Shown here: piece by piece, positions 44,739 through 52,733 of the stretch | Layout: each line of letters starts with the position of its first letter | Numbering within the stretch: position 1 is the stretch's first letter | NCBI GenBank assembly: GCA_963736975.1 | Contig: CAVTQY010000001.1 | Coordinates: 1,116,001 to 1,180,000 of the forward strand | Source of the DNA: CAVTQY01 sp963736975 | GTDB lineage: Bacteria > Pseudomonadota > Alphaproteobacteria > Acetobacterales > Acetobacteraceae | Direction: 5' to 3' | DNA: 64,000 nucleotides | Translations under genes and position numbers: made by a program | The notes under the pieces: model-generated | What the model was told of the DNA's origin: nothing | What the model saw: the letters and a program-made list of their open reading frames with translations, nothing else | Database searches by the model: none

Positions 44739-46777
44739 TGCGCAGCCTCCAGCACTTGGGTGCGCGCGGATGCGGCGTACGGAGGCGCCTCGGGGAACAG
44801 GCCCTGGCGGATGCCGGCGAGCTGCATCAGCATCGGCGCGAGCTGGCGTCCCGGCGCGGCAACGACCGCTGCAATGGCGCGGTCGATGCGTGCGCGCAAC
44901 CCGACGTCGGGCGGTGCCGGCGCGTGCGAGCGATAGTACTCCTCGATCCCGTCGAGCATTGCCTGCAGGCTTGCCCGTGCGGGCGGCCCCAGGTCCGGGC
45001 TCTCGCGCTCCAGGTCCACCACGTTCAAGCCGATCCGCAAATCGCGCAGCGCGTCGCGAATTGCGAGGTCGGCATGCAGGTCGGAGGCCGCAAGCCGTCC
45101 CGTGAGGTCGGCAAGCCTGTCGAGCATCAGCGCGGCGAGCGCCGGCCGCTCGATCGCGCCCCGGCGGGAGGCGGCGCGCGCGATGTCGCGCCAGCCCGCC
45201 CGTTGCAGCCGCCCTGCGCTCCACGCCGCGCCCACCGAGCGAATGATGGCGGTCACCGTCGCAGCCGCGGCCATGCCGGCCAGTGCGGCCAGGGAGGTAT
45301 TCACGAAATCCGCGAAGTTGGCGTTGTAGGTGTCTGTCAATGCAAGCATGGAGGCGCCGTTCACGGCGATTGCCAGGCCGGCCAGGAAGGTGGCGGGCCT
45401 CGCGATCAGGACGCCGAGCACGAGAAACGTCGGCGCCAGTGCCAGGACCAGCATTTCGAAGCCGGTGACCATCGGCAGGATCGCGAAAAGATACACAGCG
45501 TCGATCACGATGGCGATCGCGGTGTAGTAGAGAAAGCTGAGGATCGCCGGTACCGGGTCATCCTGCGCGGCAAAGAAGGTGCACAGTATGGCCGCCATCA
45601 TGGCCGCCGTGGCGCCGTCCGGCCAGGCTGTGGCAATCCAGAGGCAGCAGACGAGGCCAACAGCAAGCGCGGCGGCGAAGGCGGACAACAGCGCCATCCC
45701 GTAGTCGCGATAACGGGTCGCGTCCGGCGCGATGCCGCGCGGCAACGCGAGTTTGGGCAGGTTCGAGCTGCCCGTCATCACCTGGCGGCGCAACGCCTGG
45801 ACATCATGTGCGAGGTCGGCGAGCTCGGCGAGCCTGCTCATCAGGCCGGCCTGCAGAATGGTTGTCCAGTCCGCCGCGGCGGTCAGGTGCGGCGTCGCTC
45901 GGGCGATCGCATCCTGCATCCGCGCCGTTTCCCGATCCGAGGCGTCATCGCCGGAGTGGATCCAGCCAGCAAGCTGGTCGAGGACTGTCTGTATCTCGGG
46001 CGACAGCGTGCCGGCAGCCCGCAGCACATCAAGCCGATCGCCGATGCCCGAAATAAGGGGAAGCAGGAACATCATGCGGCGCCGCAGGACCGAGACCGGC
46101 CGTGTCGCCGTCTGCAGCAGGGAGGTGTCGTAGGCTAAATGGGTGATTAGCATGCCCACCTCGACCGAGGCCCCCGCCATCGCGCGACGCGCGCTGCGCG
46201 CTGTGTCGTCGTCGCGGCGACCGGCCAGCACCGCGAAAATCCAGTCCCGTGCGACGGCGAACCATGCATCGAGCCGCGCGATGATCACCGGTCCAACCGG
46301 CCGCGGCAGGACGATCGTGCCGATGACGATCGAGCACATGATGCCGAGGGTGATCTCCTCGACCCGCACCAAGGCCGTCTCGAGGATGCCGAGTGGCGCA
46401 TTGACGGCGGGGAAGCCGATGATCGCCGCAGTGAAACCGGCGAGCATGAAGACGTAGCTGCGCGGCGTACGGTCCAGCAGCGCGAAGAACAGGCAGATGC
46501 CGGTCCAAAGCGAGGCGGCCCCGACGAGCAGGGTGGGCGCGTCCACCAGATTGGGCACCAGCGCAACCGCGGCGATGGCCCCGACCAGCGTGCCGATGAA
46601 GCGGTAAGCGCCTTTCGAACGCATCGCTCCGGTGAGGGGCTGGGAAACCATGTAGGCGGTCGCCATCGCCCAGTACGGCCGATCCAGCCCGAGCCGCAGC
46701 GCGATGGCCAGGGCCAGCATCGCACTGACGAATGTCTTGACCGAAAAGATCCAGTCCCTCAGCCCCGGCAGCGTCAC
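44735..46777 (-). CDS. FUSC-family aromatic acid exporter (AaeB-like)
   Basis: A 680-residue inner-membrane protein with two blocks of about five or six helices separated by a cytoplasmic helical region. This is the layout of AaeB/YccS (FUSC). The first block starts FSVKTFVSAMLALAIALRLG and contains PYWAMATAYMVSQPLTGAMR, a FUSC signature. The second starts near ALLSAFAAALAVGLVCCLWI. It probably exports aromatic carboxylates with the HlyD-type gene. It is the first gene of the operon. No regulator is divergent from it, so control is not visible. Confidence 0.87.
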   Translation of the reverse strand: MTLPGLRDWIFSVKTFVSAMLALAIALRLGLDRPYWAMATAYMVSQPLTGAMRSKGAYRFIGTLVGAIAAVALVPNLVDAPTLLVGAASLWTGICLFFALLDRTPRSYVFMLAGFTAAIIGFPAVNAPLGILETALVRVEEITLGIMCSIVIGTIVLPRPVGPVIIARLDAWFAVARDWIFAVLAGRRDDDTARSARRAMAGASVEVGMLITHLAYDTSLLQTATRPVSVLRRRMMFLLPLISGIGDRLDVLRAAGTLSPEIQTVLDQLAGWIHSGDDASDRETARMQDAIARATPHLTAAADWTTILQAGLMSRLAELADLAHDVQALRRQVMTGSSNLPKLALPRGIAPDATRYRDYGMALLSAFAAALAVGLVCCLWIATAWPDGATAAMMAAILCTFFAAQDDPVPAILSFLYYTAIAIVIDAVYLFAILPMVTGFEMLVLALAPTFLVLGVLIARPATFLAGLAIAVNGASMLALTDTYNANFADFVNTSLAALAGMAAAATVTAIIRSVGAAWSAGRLQRAGWRDIARAASRRGAIERPALAALMLDRLADLTGRLAASDLHADLAIRDALRDLRIGLNVVDLERESPDLGPPARASLQAMLDGIEEYYRSHAPAPPDVGLRARIDRAIAAVVAAPGRQLAPMLMQLAGIRQGLFPEAPPYAASARTQVLEAAQ

Positions 46778-46929
46778 CCCGAATGTCTCCCCCGAATGTC
46801 CGTCTGCTGGTTGTGCGGCAGTCGGCAGGATACACTTAGCACATGTCGGTTGCCGCGGGCGATGGCTCGGCAGATCAGACTGTTTAGCCGAGCAACGCGG
46901 CGGTTGCGGGATAATGATGCGTTACAGGA

Positions 46930-48306
46930 TCAAAAAGCGGTCCAGGCATAGACAAAGATCGTATTGTTGTCGCTGGCGCTGCGACCGAACCCGTCGTAGT
47001 TGTGTGTGCCGCCATTGAACAGCGTGTAGATGGTGTACTGTAGCCCGATTTTCAGGTTCGCAAAGGGCCGCAGCCACAACTCCGCTTTCCCGAATGGAAT
47101 CCAATCCGCTTCGATGATGAAGGCGTTGCTGTTCGGCTTGCCGTTTCGGCTGCCGCTGACCGGTTGAGCAGGAAACAGCAACGGATCGGGGGGGCCCCAG
47201 GTGTACTGCCACGCGAGCGTCAGTCCATAGGTGTTCCGGTAGAAATAAGACGTATTCATGCGAAACTGGTTCAGCGCATTATTCGGCTGACTGGCACTGC
47301 CCATGTTGAACGAGCCTTGCAGGTTCTGATGCTCATGAACGAACACCGCATAGGCCGTACCGATATGCGTGCCATCTCCCAGAAATTGGTAGCCGGCATC
47401 GATGCCGTAGTCGATGAACTGATTTTGCCCCTGGGAACCGTCGGCGCTGCGGTCGCGCACGGCTGGATTGATGCTCGCCCCCAGGAACAATGCGCCGATA
47501 TAGGCGGACTGGGAGTTCCAGTCCCACTCGTAGGCAATGCGCGCATACGGCGCGACGTTGGCGGTACTGCCGGGGCCGTATATCGTTCCGGTCGCCGACA
47601 ACAGGCTTGGGCCGTAGGTCTCGTATCCTCCGGCTTCGAAATAGAGCCGGCGATCGTACCAGCCGTATGCGGTCACCCCGATCGAGTTGCCGATCAGCCC
47701 GCCTGCCAGCAGTGGCTGCGCGGTCGGCGTCGGCGCAAGCGCGGACTGGGCATAAGGAAAAATCCAAGCAAAGGTCGAGTTGTAGGGATCCTGCACTGTC
47801 GGTCCGTTGTTGATGGAGATCCCGACTCGCAGTTCCGTGTCCTTAAGGTCCAGGGGTGTTGTGAGGCGGATGTCGGTGTTATCGAGCTTGAATGCGCGAT
47901 CAATTCCTGAATATGTCCCCTGGATGAACGCGCCCGCGAAATCAGTGGCGCGGCCGGCCAGAAACAGGCTGATCTGATCCAATGCCGGGTTGTTGTTGGT
48001 GCCGAAGCGATCCGCAGGCGGGGTGGGCTGCGGTGCCGATGTGTGGGTGAACGATCCGAGGACGAACGCCGACAGAGGAATTCTGGCTGCGAGCCCTTCC
48101 CCCCCTGTTTGAGTATAGCCACCGATTTTGAAAGCCCGACCGAAGGGAGTGAGTTGGGGACCGAAGGCACCCACATGGCACGCGGCGCAGGGTTGGCCTG
48201 TCTGTTGCGCAAAGGCCGGCACGGCGCGGGCAGGCATTCCACCGCGAAACGATACGGCGAGCGCCAGCATGGCCACGCTACCGAGACAGCAGAGCCCAAG
48301 TCGCAT
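46930..48306 (-). CDS. Cyc2-like fused monoheme cytochrome c and outer-membrane porin
   Basis: A 458-residue exported protein that pairs a heme c site with a beta-barrel. After the signal peptide, FAQQTGQPCAACH (heme motif C40-A-A-C43-H44), then QLTPFGRAFKIGGYT follow the pattern of the Cyc2 iron oxidase (FARQTGxxCxxCH...L..FGR.FK..GY). The rest is alternating polar/hydrophobic strands rich in Tyr, Trp, Gly and Asn, ending in WTAF, the terminal Phe of an outer-membrane barrel. In Cyc2 the heme domain plugs the barrel and passes electrons inward. The ATG at 48306 has GGAGA upstream. It lies 121 bases downstream of a periplasmic cytochrome c. Iron oxidation itself is an inference. Confidence 0.78.
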   Translation of the reverse strand: MRLGLCCLGSVAMLALAVSFRGGMPARAVPAFAQQTGQPCAACHVGAFGPQLTPFGRAFKIGGYTQTGGEGLAARIPLSAFVLGSFTHTSAPQPTPPADRFGTNNNPALDQISLFLAGRATDFAGAFIQGTYSGIDRAFKLDNTDIRLTTPLDLKDTELRVGISINNGPTVQDPYNSTFAWIFPYAQSALAPTPTAQPLLAGGLIGNSIGVTAYGWYDRRLYFEAGGYETYGPSLLSATGTIYGPGSTANVAPYARIAYEWDWNSQSAYIGALFLGASINPAVRDRSADGSQGQNQFIDYGIDAGYQFLGDGTHIGTAYAVFVHEHQNLQGSFNMGSASQPNNALNQFRMNTSYFYRNTYGLTLAWQYTWGPPDPLLFPAQPVSGSRNGKPNSNAFIIEADWIPFGKAELWLRPFANLKIGLQYTIYTLFNGGTHNYDGFGRSASDNNTIFVYAWTAF

Positions 48307-48427
48307 GGCCGTCTCCGAGGAAGGTATCATAACAGCGCTGGGTTGGTGGGGTGGCCGCGCGCGAAACCAAGACTCTGATGCCAGCGGCCGGGCTCGGTCG
48401 GAGTGGTCAACAGAAGGGCCGCTGGTA

Positions 48428-48805
48428 TCAGTGGAGGGTCGCGAGGTACGCGATCACGTCAGCGCGCTGCTTAGGGTCCTTTAGCCCTGGAAATGTCATG
48501 AGGGTGCCGGGCACGATCTGGCGCGGTGCGGTCAGGTACCGATCAAGCGTTCCGACCGTCCAGGTCAGCCCGGACCGTCGGTTCGCATCGGAGTAGTGAA
48601 ACCCCGATACCTGGCCGGAGTGCCGGTTAACCACGCCGAAAAGGCTTGGCCCGACGAAGTTGCGTCCGGGCTGTGCCGTGTGACAGATGCTGCAATAGGT
48701 TTGAAAAATGCGCTTTCCCGCCGCGACGTCCTGGGCACGTGCGGGGCTGGCGGCGATGGCGCAAAGGCCAGCGATAACGATTGCCGCGGTACGCAGTTCA
48801 GTCAT
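48428..48805 (-). CDS. Periplasmic monoheme cytochrome c, class I
   Basis: A 125-residue cytochrome c with a signal peptide (cleavage near ASPARAQ). The heme site is CSICH at residues 38-42, and the axial Met is M103 in GTLMTFPG. IFQTYCSICHTAQPGRNFVG, SLFGVVNRHSGQVSGFHYS and DVIAYLATL make it a typical short cytochrome c550-like protein. It precedes the Cyc2-like gene on the same strand and would be its natural electron acceptor in the periplasm. The pair resembles the Cyc2-Cyc1 relation of iron oxidisers. Confidence 0.9.
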   Translation of the reverse strand: MTELRTAAIVIAGLCAIAASPARAQDVAAGKRIFQTYCSICHTAQPGRNFVGPSLFGVVNRHSGQVSGFHYSDANRRSGLTWTVGTLDRYLTAPRQIVPGTLMTFPGLKDPKQRADVIAYLATLH

Positions 48806-48965
48806 CAGCAGTCTCCTGCCGGTTCGCTCGAAGTGAGGAATGAAACGCTCTCCGACGCGCGCTTGGGGGGCGGGAGCGCTTGAGGAGCGAGGTTGAAGGC
48901 GAGGGCGGCTCGCTCTCCGCCGCGCAGGTTGGGGGCTCAGGCGCGGCGGAGAGCTGGGCTAGCGG

Positions 48966-50234
48966 CTAAGCGGGCTTCGATCCCGCGCCGCGCCGTAGCC
49001 GCCAACCGAGAACGGCAAGTCCCGCCAGCAACAAACCCGCTGATGCTGGTTCCGGAACAGCGATGTTGGTTGGCGCCAGGAAGCCGAACAGGCCATGCGC
49101 TTCGTCCTGCACGCCGGCGGTGAAGAACAGGTCATTGACATCGCCGGCAAGACCGCCATTGCCCTGGATCAGCGCCCAAAGGTCACCGATGTCGATCGGC
49201 TTTCCGTTGGTTCCGAGCAGCGTGCCCGCGAACGTGTCGGTGGCGAGATTGAAGGCGTGGACCTCGCCGTTGCCGAAATTGCCGACCAGCAGGTCGCCGG
49301 CGAATTTGCCAAAGCTCGAGGGCGCGATGTCGAGACCCCAGGGCGAGTTCAGGCTGCCCCGGGATGCGACGCGTACCATGCCCGTGCCATCGAGGTTGAA
49401 CATATCGATGAAACCATGGCCGGCGCCGGCGACGTCGTCATGCTTGGCCGCGTTCTGTAGGGCGAAGGTAACGAACAGCTTGGGGCCGGAGACCGTGTTC
49501 AGCACCTGCACGTTGAACGGAGCGTAGCCCTTCGGCACGGTCGGATCTGTAATCGTATTTACGATACTGAAGCCGGTGTTGTACACTTCGACCGCCCCGG
49601 CGCGAAAGTTCGAGGCATATAAAAGGGTGTTGCTGCCGTTTTGTCCAAGCGCGAGGCCCTTGTAAACGGCGCCCGTGCCGTTCTTCGAGTTATCAACTTC
49701 CAGGAAGGATCGCGTCGAGCTGACGCCAAAGCTCAATCCGGAGATCGTTCCGTCTTCGGTTGCGAACAGAAACGAGGCCTGTCCCGATTTACCGTCGCCG
49801 GTAACAGTAAAGCCGGCGCCAGGCACGTTCCCCACGAACACCTGCCCGGTTGGCGCGGCCAAACCTGTAAATGGCGGCGGTGGTGTTGCAATCGTAACGG
49901 GAGGAATGGCGTTTATCGTCACGCTGGTGCCGCTGACCGCATAGATGCTGGACAGACCGGAGTTGTTGTCGGAAATCCAGAACGGGCCCGTGGGACTGTA
50001 GGACACACCCCAGGGGTTGATCAGGTTGGGATCCTGCAACGGGACCGTGACGCCCGGCGGATTGGGATCGGTGACCAGGTTGGTTTGCTGGAACACCAGC
50101 TCCGCCCGAGCGGCCGGGGCTGCGGCCGCGGCGACCACCGCGAGCGCAGTGCCGCCTAGCAGCGCCGCCCATCGCGGGTTGCGTCCGAAGCGATTGTCTC
50201 GATTGTAAATTATGCCGGTTCCTGCGTCCTGCAT
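48966..50234 (-). CDS. TIGR03118-like beta-propeller protein with PEP-CTERM anchor
   Basis: A 422-residue exported protein. A long N-terminal signal region (WAALLGGTALAVVAAAAAPA) ends near ARAELV. The mature part has repeated NPWGVSYSPTGPFWISDNNS, NSPWGLDIAPSSFGKFAGDL and LLVGNFGNGEVHAF segments, the NHL/six-bladed pattern of TIGR03118 proteins. The end is VPEPASAGLLLAGLAVLGW, then RLRRGAG, a PEP-CTERM sorting signal cut by an exosortase (none in the window). It is transcribed divergently from an ECF sigma gene, from a matching ECF-type promoter at 50288-50312. Function unknown. Confidence 0.8.
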   Translation of the reverse strand: MQDAGTGIIYNRDNRFGRNPRWAALLGGTALAVVAAAAAPAARAELVFQQTNLVTDPNPPGVTVPLQDPNLINPWGVSYSPTGPFWISDNNSGLSSIYAVSGTSVTINAIPPVTIATPPPPFTGLAAPTGQVFVGNVPGAGFTVTGDGKSGQASFLFATEDGTISGLSFGVSSTRSFLEVDNSKNGTGAVYKGLALGQNGSNTLLYASNFRAGAVEVYNTGFSIVNTITDPTVPKGYAPFNVQVLNTVSGPKLFVTFALQNAAKHDDVAGAGHGFIDMFNLDGTGMVRVASRGSLNSPWGLDIAPSSFGKFAGDLLVGNFGNGEVHAFNLATDTFAGTLLGTNGKPIDIGDLWALIQGNGGLAGDVNDLFFTAGVQDEAHGLFGFLAPTNIAVPEPASAGLLLAGLAVLGWRLRRGAGSKPA

Positions 50235-50287
50235 TGTGCGCGCTCCCCGCTTGCCAGGCGCCGGCTTGGGCTGCCTCTGCGGAGACT

Positions 50288-50312
50288 GACGCCTCTCGCG
50301 GCAAGTTATTCC
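50288..50312 (-). promoter_or_regulatory. ECF-type promoter for the PEP-CTERM gene
   Basis: Read on the minus strand: GGAAT at 50312-50308, a 16-base spacer, then CGTC at 50291-50288. This is the ECF group layout (GGAA-N16-CGTC) and gives a predicted start near 50280, about 45 bases before the ATG at 50234. It is the mirror of the promoter at 50346-50370 and shares the GGAATAA start with it. Confidence 0.65.
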
Positions 50313-50345
50313 AGTGCCTTGATCATGAAATTTGTATCCTTCGCT

Positions 50346-50370
50346 GGAATAATCGGACCAAACCTGCGTC
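50346..50370 (+). promoter_or_regulatory. ECF-type promoter for the sigma/anti-sigma operon
   Basis: GGAAT at 50346-50350, a 16-base spacer, then CGTC at 50367-50370 followed by TATA. The predicted start, near 50378, suits translation of the sigma factor from the ATG at 50415. The motif and spacing are the same as in the divergent promoter, so the sigma factor probably activates both itself and the PEP-CTERM gene. Confidence 0.65.
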
Positions 50371-50414
50371 TATACAGGACAGCCAGTTGGGGGCGAGCGC
50401 GGCGTCAGCCGGCG

Positions 50415-50930
50415 ATGGCGAGCGTATTGGGTCGGATGGAAGCTTGTATTCCAGCGCTGCGACGCTACGCCGGCGCGTTGCTGCGCGACCGTCAGGAGGT
50501 CGATGACCTTGTACATGATTGCCTCGTCCGCGCGCTCGAGCAGCTTCATACGCGTCGAGAGGACGGCGATCTGAGAGCCTGGTTATTCGCCATCATGCAT
50601 AATCTTTTCATCAGCCGAACGCGTCGCAACAGGCTACGGGATGCCACGCGTTCCATCGACGAGGTCAGCGAAGAGATGCTCAGCCTGCGGGCGAGCCAGG
50701 AGCTGCACATCGAAACGCGGGACCTGCTGCGCGCGGTCGACACTCTGCCGGAGGAGCAGCGAAGCGTCTTGCTGCTGGTGGCGGTGGAGGATCTGTCTTA
50801 CGCCGAGGTGGCGAGTGTTCTCAGCATTCCGTTGGGCACAGTGATGTCGCGACTGGCAAGGGCGCGCGATCGACTGGCCCGCATCGTCGATACTGACGCG
50901 TCGCCCCCGGCGCTGCGGAGGGTGAAATGA
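50415..50930 (+). CDS. ECF-family RNA polymerase sigma factor
   Basis: A 171-residue sigma-70 factor with only regions 2 and 4. Region 2 has VDDLVHDCLVRALEQLHTRR and DLRAWLFAIMHNLFISRTRR. Region 4 has LPEEQRSVLLLVAVEDLSYA, then EVASVLSIPLGTVMSRLARA, the DNA-binding HTH. Earlier in-frame starts (50319, 50325) lie upstream of or inside the predicted promoter, so the ATG at 50415 (or 50436) is preferred. Its stop overlaps the anti-sigma start (ATGA). It has a PhyR/NepR-independent layout and looks like a membrane-tethered anti-sigma system. Confidence 0.85.
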   Translation: MASVLGRMEACIPALRRYAGALLRDRQEVDDLVHDCLVRALEQLHTRREDGDLRAWLFAIMHNLFISRTRRNRLRDATRSIDEVSEEMLSLRASQELHIETRDLLRAVDTLPEEQRSVLLLVAVEDLSYAEVASVLSIPLGTVMSRLARARDRLARIVDTDASPPALRRVK

Positions 50931-51715
50931 GCGCGCCCGAACGGATGGTGCAGGAAGAGGAGCTGCACGCCTATGTGGATGGCCAGCTCGGCGATGCCCG
51001 GCTGTCCGCCGTGCGGCAGTATCTTGCGGCACATCCCACGGAAGCCGCACGCATCAGCCGCTACGCGGCGCAACGGGAGATGCTGCGGGCGGCCTTTGCC
51101 GCGCAGGATCCCAAGCCCCTGCCGCCCAGCCTGGATTTGAGCCGGCTTGTCGAGGCGCGAATGCGCCGGCGCAGCCTGCCCTGGCGCACCGCCGCCGCAG
51201 TCCTGTTGGCGGCTGCCCTCGGGGGCGCCGGCGGTTGGCTGTTGCATCGGCCTGTCTCGCCACCGCCCCTGGCTGTGGCGATGTCCGTCCTCGAGCAGCA
51301 AGCCCTGGCGGCGCATGCGGTGTATGCGGTCGAGACAAGGCACCCTGTCGAGGTAACCGCCGATCAGCGGGACAACCTTGTGCATTGGCTGTCGAACCGG
51401 CTGGACCGCAAAGTGAACCCGCCCGATCTTTCCAACGAGGGGTATCAGCTTATCGGCGGGCGGCTGCTGGCGACCGAGCGCGGCGGCGCGGCGGCGCTGT
51501 TCATGTATCAAACGGCCCAGGGGGACCGGCTCAGTCTTCTGATGCGGCCGATGGCGGCCGATCTTCATGCACCCGAGGTGGACGTCAGCCATGGTTCGGT
51601 CAGCGCCTGCGCCTGGATTGCGCACGGCATGGGCTATGCACTTGTCGCCGCCGCGCCGGAGAACGTGCTGGACACGCTCTCTGGTCAGGTCAAGGAAGAG
51701 CTTGGCGCCGGTTAA
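50927..51715 (+). CDS. Membrane-bound anti-sigma factor
   Basis: A 262-residue predicted anti-sigma factor. The N-terminal cytoplasmic domain (EEELHAYVDGQLGDARLSAV) is the zinc-finger-family anti-sigma fold, but without the HxxxCxxC zinc ligands. One membrane helix (AAAVLLAAALGGAGGWLLH) lies at about residues 88-106. The C-terminal periplasmic domain (HWLSNRLDRKVNPPDL, RGGAAALFMYQ) would sense the signal. It is coupled to the sigma gene by a 4-base overlap. The signal cannot be read from the sequence. Confidence 0.82.
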   Translation: MSAPERMVQEEELHAYVDGQLGDARLSAVRQYLAAHPTEAARISRYAAQREMLRAAFAAQDPKPLPPSLDLSRLVEARMRRRSLPWRTAAAVLLAAALGGAGGWLLHRPVSPPPLAVAMSVLEQQALAAHAVYAVETRHPVEVTADQRDNLVHWLSNRLDRKVNPPDLSNEGYQLIGGRLLATERGGAAALFMYQTAQGDRLSLLMRPMAADLHAPEVDVSHGSVSACAWIAHGMGYALVAAAPENVLDTLSGQVKEELGAG

Positions 51716-51784
51716 CCGGCCGGTCGGGCAAGCGCGGGTGGCGCGCCCAAGCGCCCCGAAGTTCGTCACGGTGCGCCCCCCTCA

Positions 51785-51819
51785 CCCCCTCTCCTCCGCA
51801 AGCGCGGGTCGAGAGGGGG
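51785..51819. repeat. Palindromic intergenic repeat
   Basis: CCCCCTCTC and GAGAGGGGG pair over 9 bases around a 17-base loop containing CCGCAAGCGCGG. It is placed between the anti-sigma gene and bamD. It has the look of a dispersed repeat and may also end the sigma operon transcript. Confidence 0.5.
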
Positions 51820-51869
51820 GGATACGCTGCCTTCCATGCAACCGGGCGCTCTTGGTATAAGCGCGCCCT

Positions 51870-52721
51870 ATGCAATCCTCGCTGATTCGGCCGCGCTCGG
51901 CCGCCCGATTCGCCTGCCTCGCCGGGCTCCTGCTGCTGTCCGCCTGCGGCGGATCGAAGAAAGCCGAAGACGTCAGCACCCCTTCGGCGCCGGTTGACAC
52001 GCTGTACAACAACGGCATGGATGCGCTCAATGCCGGGCGATTTACCTCCGCCGAGGACCAGTTCAACCTGGTGGAGCAAGACTATCCGTACTCAGCCTGG
52101 GCACAAAAAGCCGAGCTGATGCAAGGCTACTCCCAGTACTTGCAGAACCATTACACGGACGCGCTCGCCACGCTCGATCGTTATATTCAGCTTCACCCGA
52201 ACGGAACCGATACCCCCTACGCCTATTACTTGCGTGCCCTCTGCTATTACGAGCAGATCGAGGATGTCGAACGCGACCAACAGACCACGGTCCAGGCGAT
52301 GAACGCGCTGCAGGAGGTGGTGACCCGCTATCCCGACACCGCCTATGCCCGCGACGCCCGGCTGAAAATCGACCTCGCCCGCGACCACCTCGCCGGACAC
52401 GAGATGGCGATCGGCCTGTGGTACGAGCACCAGCACCTGTATGAGGCTGCGATCGGCCGCTTCCAGCGCGTCGTCGACGATTTCCAGACGACCAATCACG
52501 TGCCCGAGGCGCTGCACCGGCTGGTGGAGATCTATCTTCACCTGGGCATGCGTCAGCAGGCGCTGACCACGGCCGCGGTGCTCGGCTACAACTATCCGGG
52601 CAGCCCGTGGTACGCGGATACCTACGCCGATCTCTACAATGTCAAGCTGATCAAGGGCTTGCCGCCGCCGACCGGAACCGGCCACGGCATCATCTCGCGC
52701 GCCTGGAACTTCGTTTTCTGA
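51870..52721 (+). CDS. bamD: Outer membrane assembly lipoprotein BamD
   Basis: A 283-residue lipoprotein of the BAM complex, needed for beta-barrel assembly. LLLSACG at about residues 21-27 is the lipobox. TPR-type helical pairs follow, starting at DTLYNNGMDALNAGRFTSAE and including HPNGTDTPYAYYLRALCYYE. A TATAAG box 9 bases before the ATG suggests a short or absent leader. It heads the bamD-recN-ligA cluster, which is conserved in many alphaproteobacteria. There lpxC usually precedes bamD, but here the ECF locus does. Confidence 0.92.
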   Translation: MQSSLIRPRSAARFACLAGLLLLSACGGSKKAEDVSTPSAPVDTLYNNGMDALNAGRFTSAEDQFNLVEQDYPYSAWAQKAELMQGYSQYLQNHYTDALATLDRYIQLHPNGTDTPYAYYLRALCYYEQIEDVERDQQTTVQAMNALQEVVTRYPDTAYARDARLKIDLARDHLAGHEMAIGLWYEHQHLYEAAIGRFQRVVDDFQTTNHVPEALHRLVEIYLHLGMRQQALTTAAVLGYNYPGSPWYADTYADLYNVKLIKGLPPPTGTGHGIISRAWNFVF

Positions 52722-52733
52722 GCCCGGCGCGGG

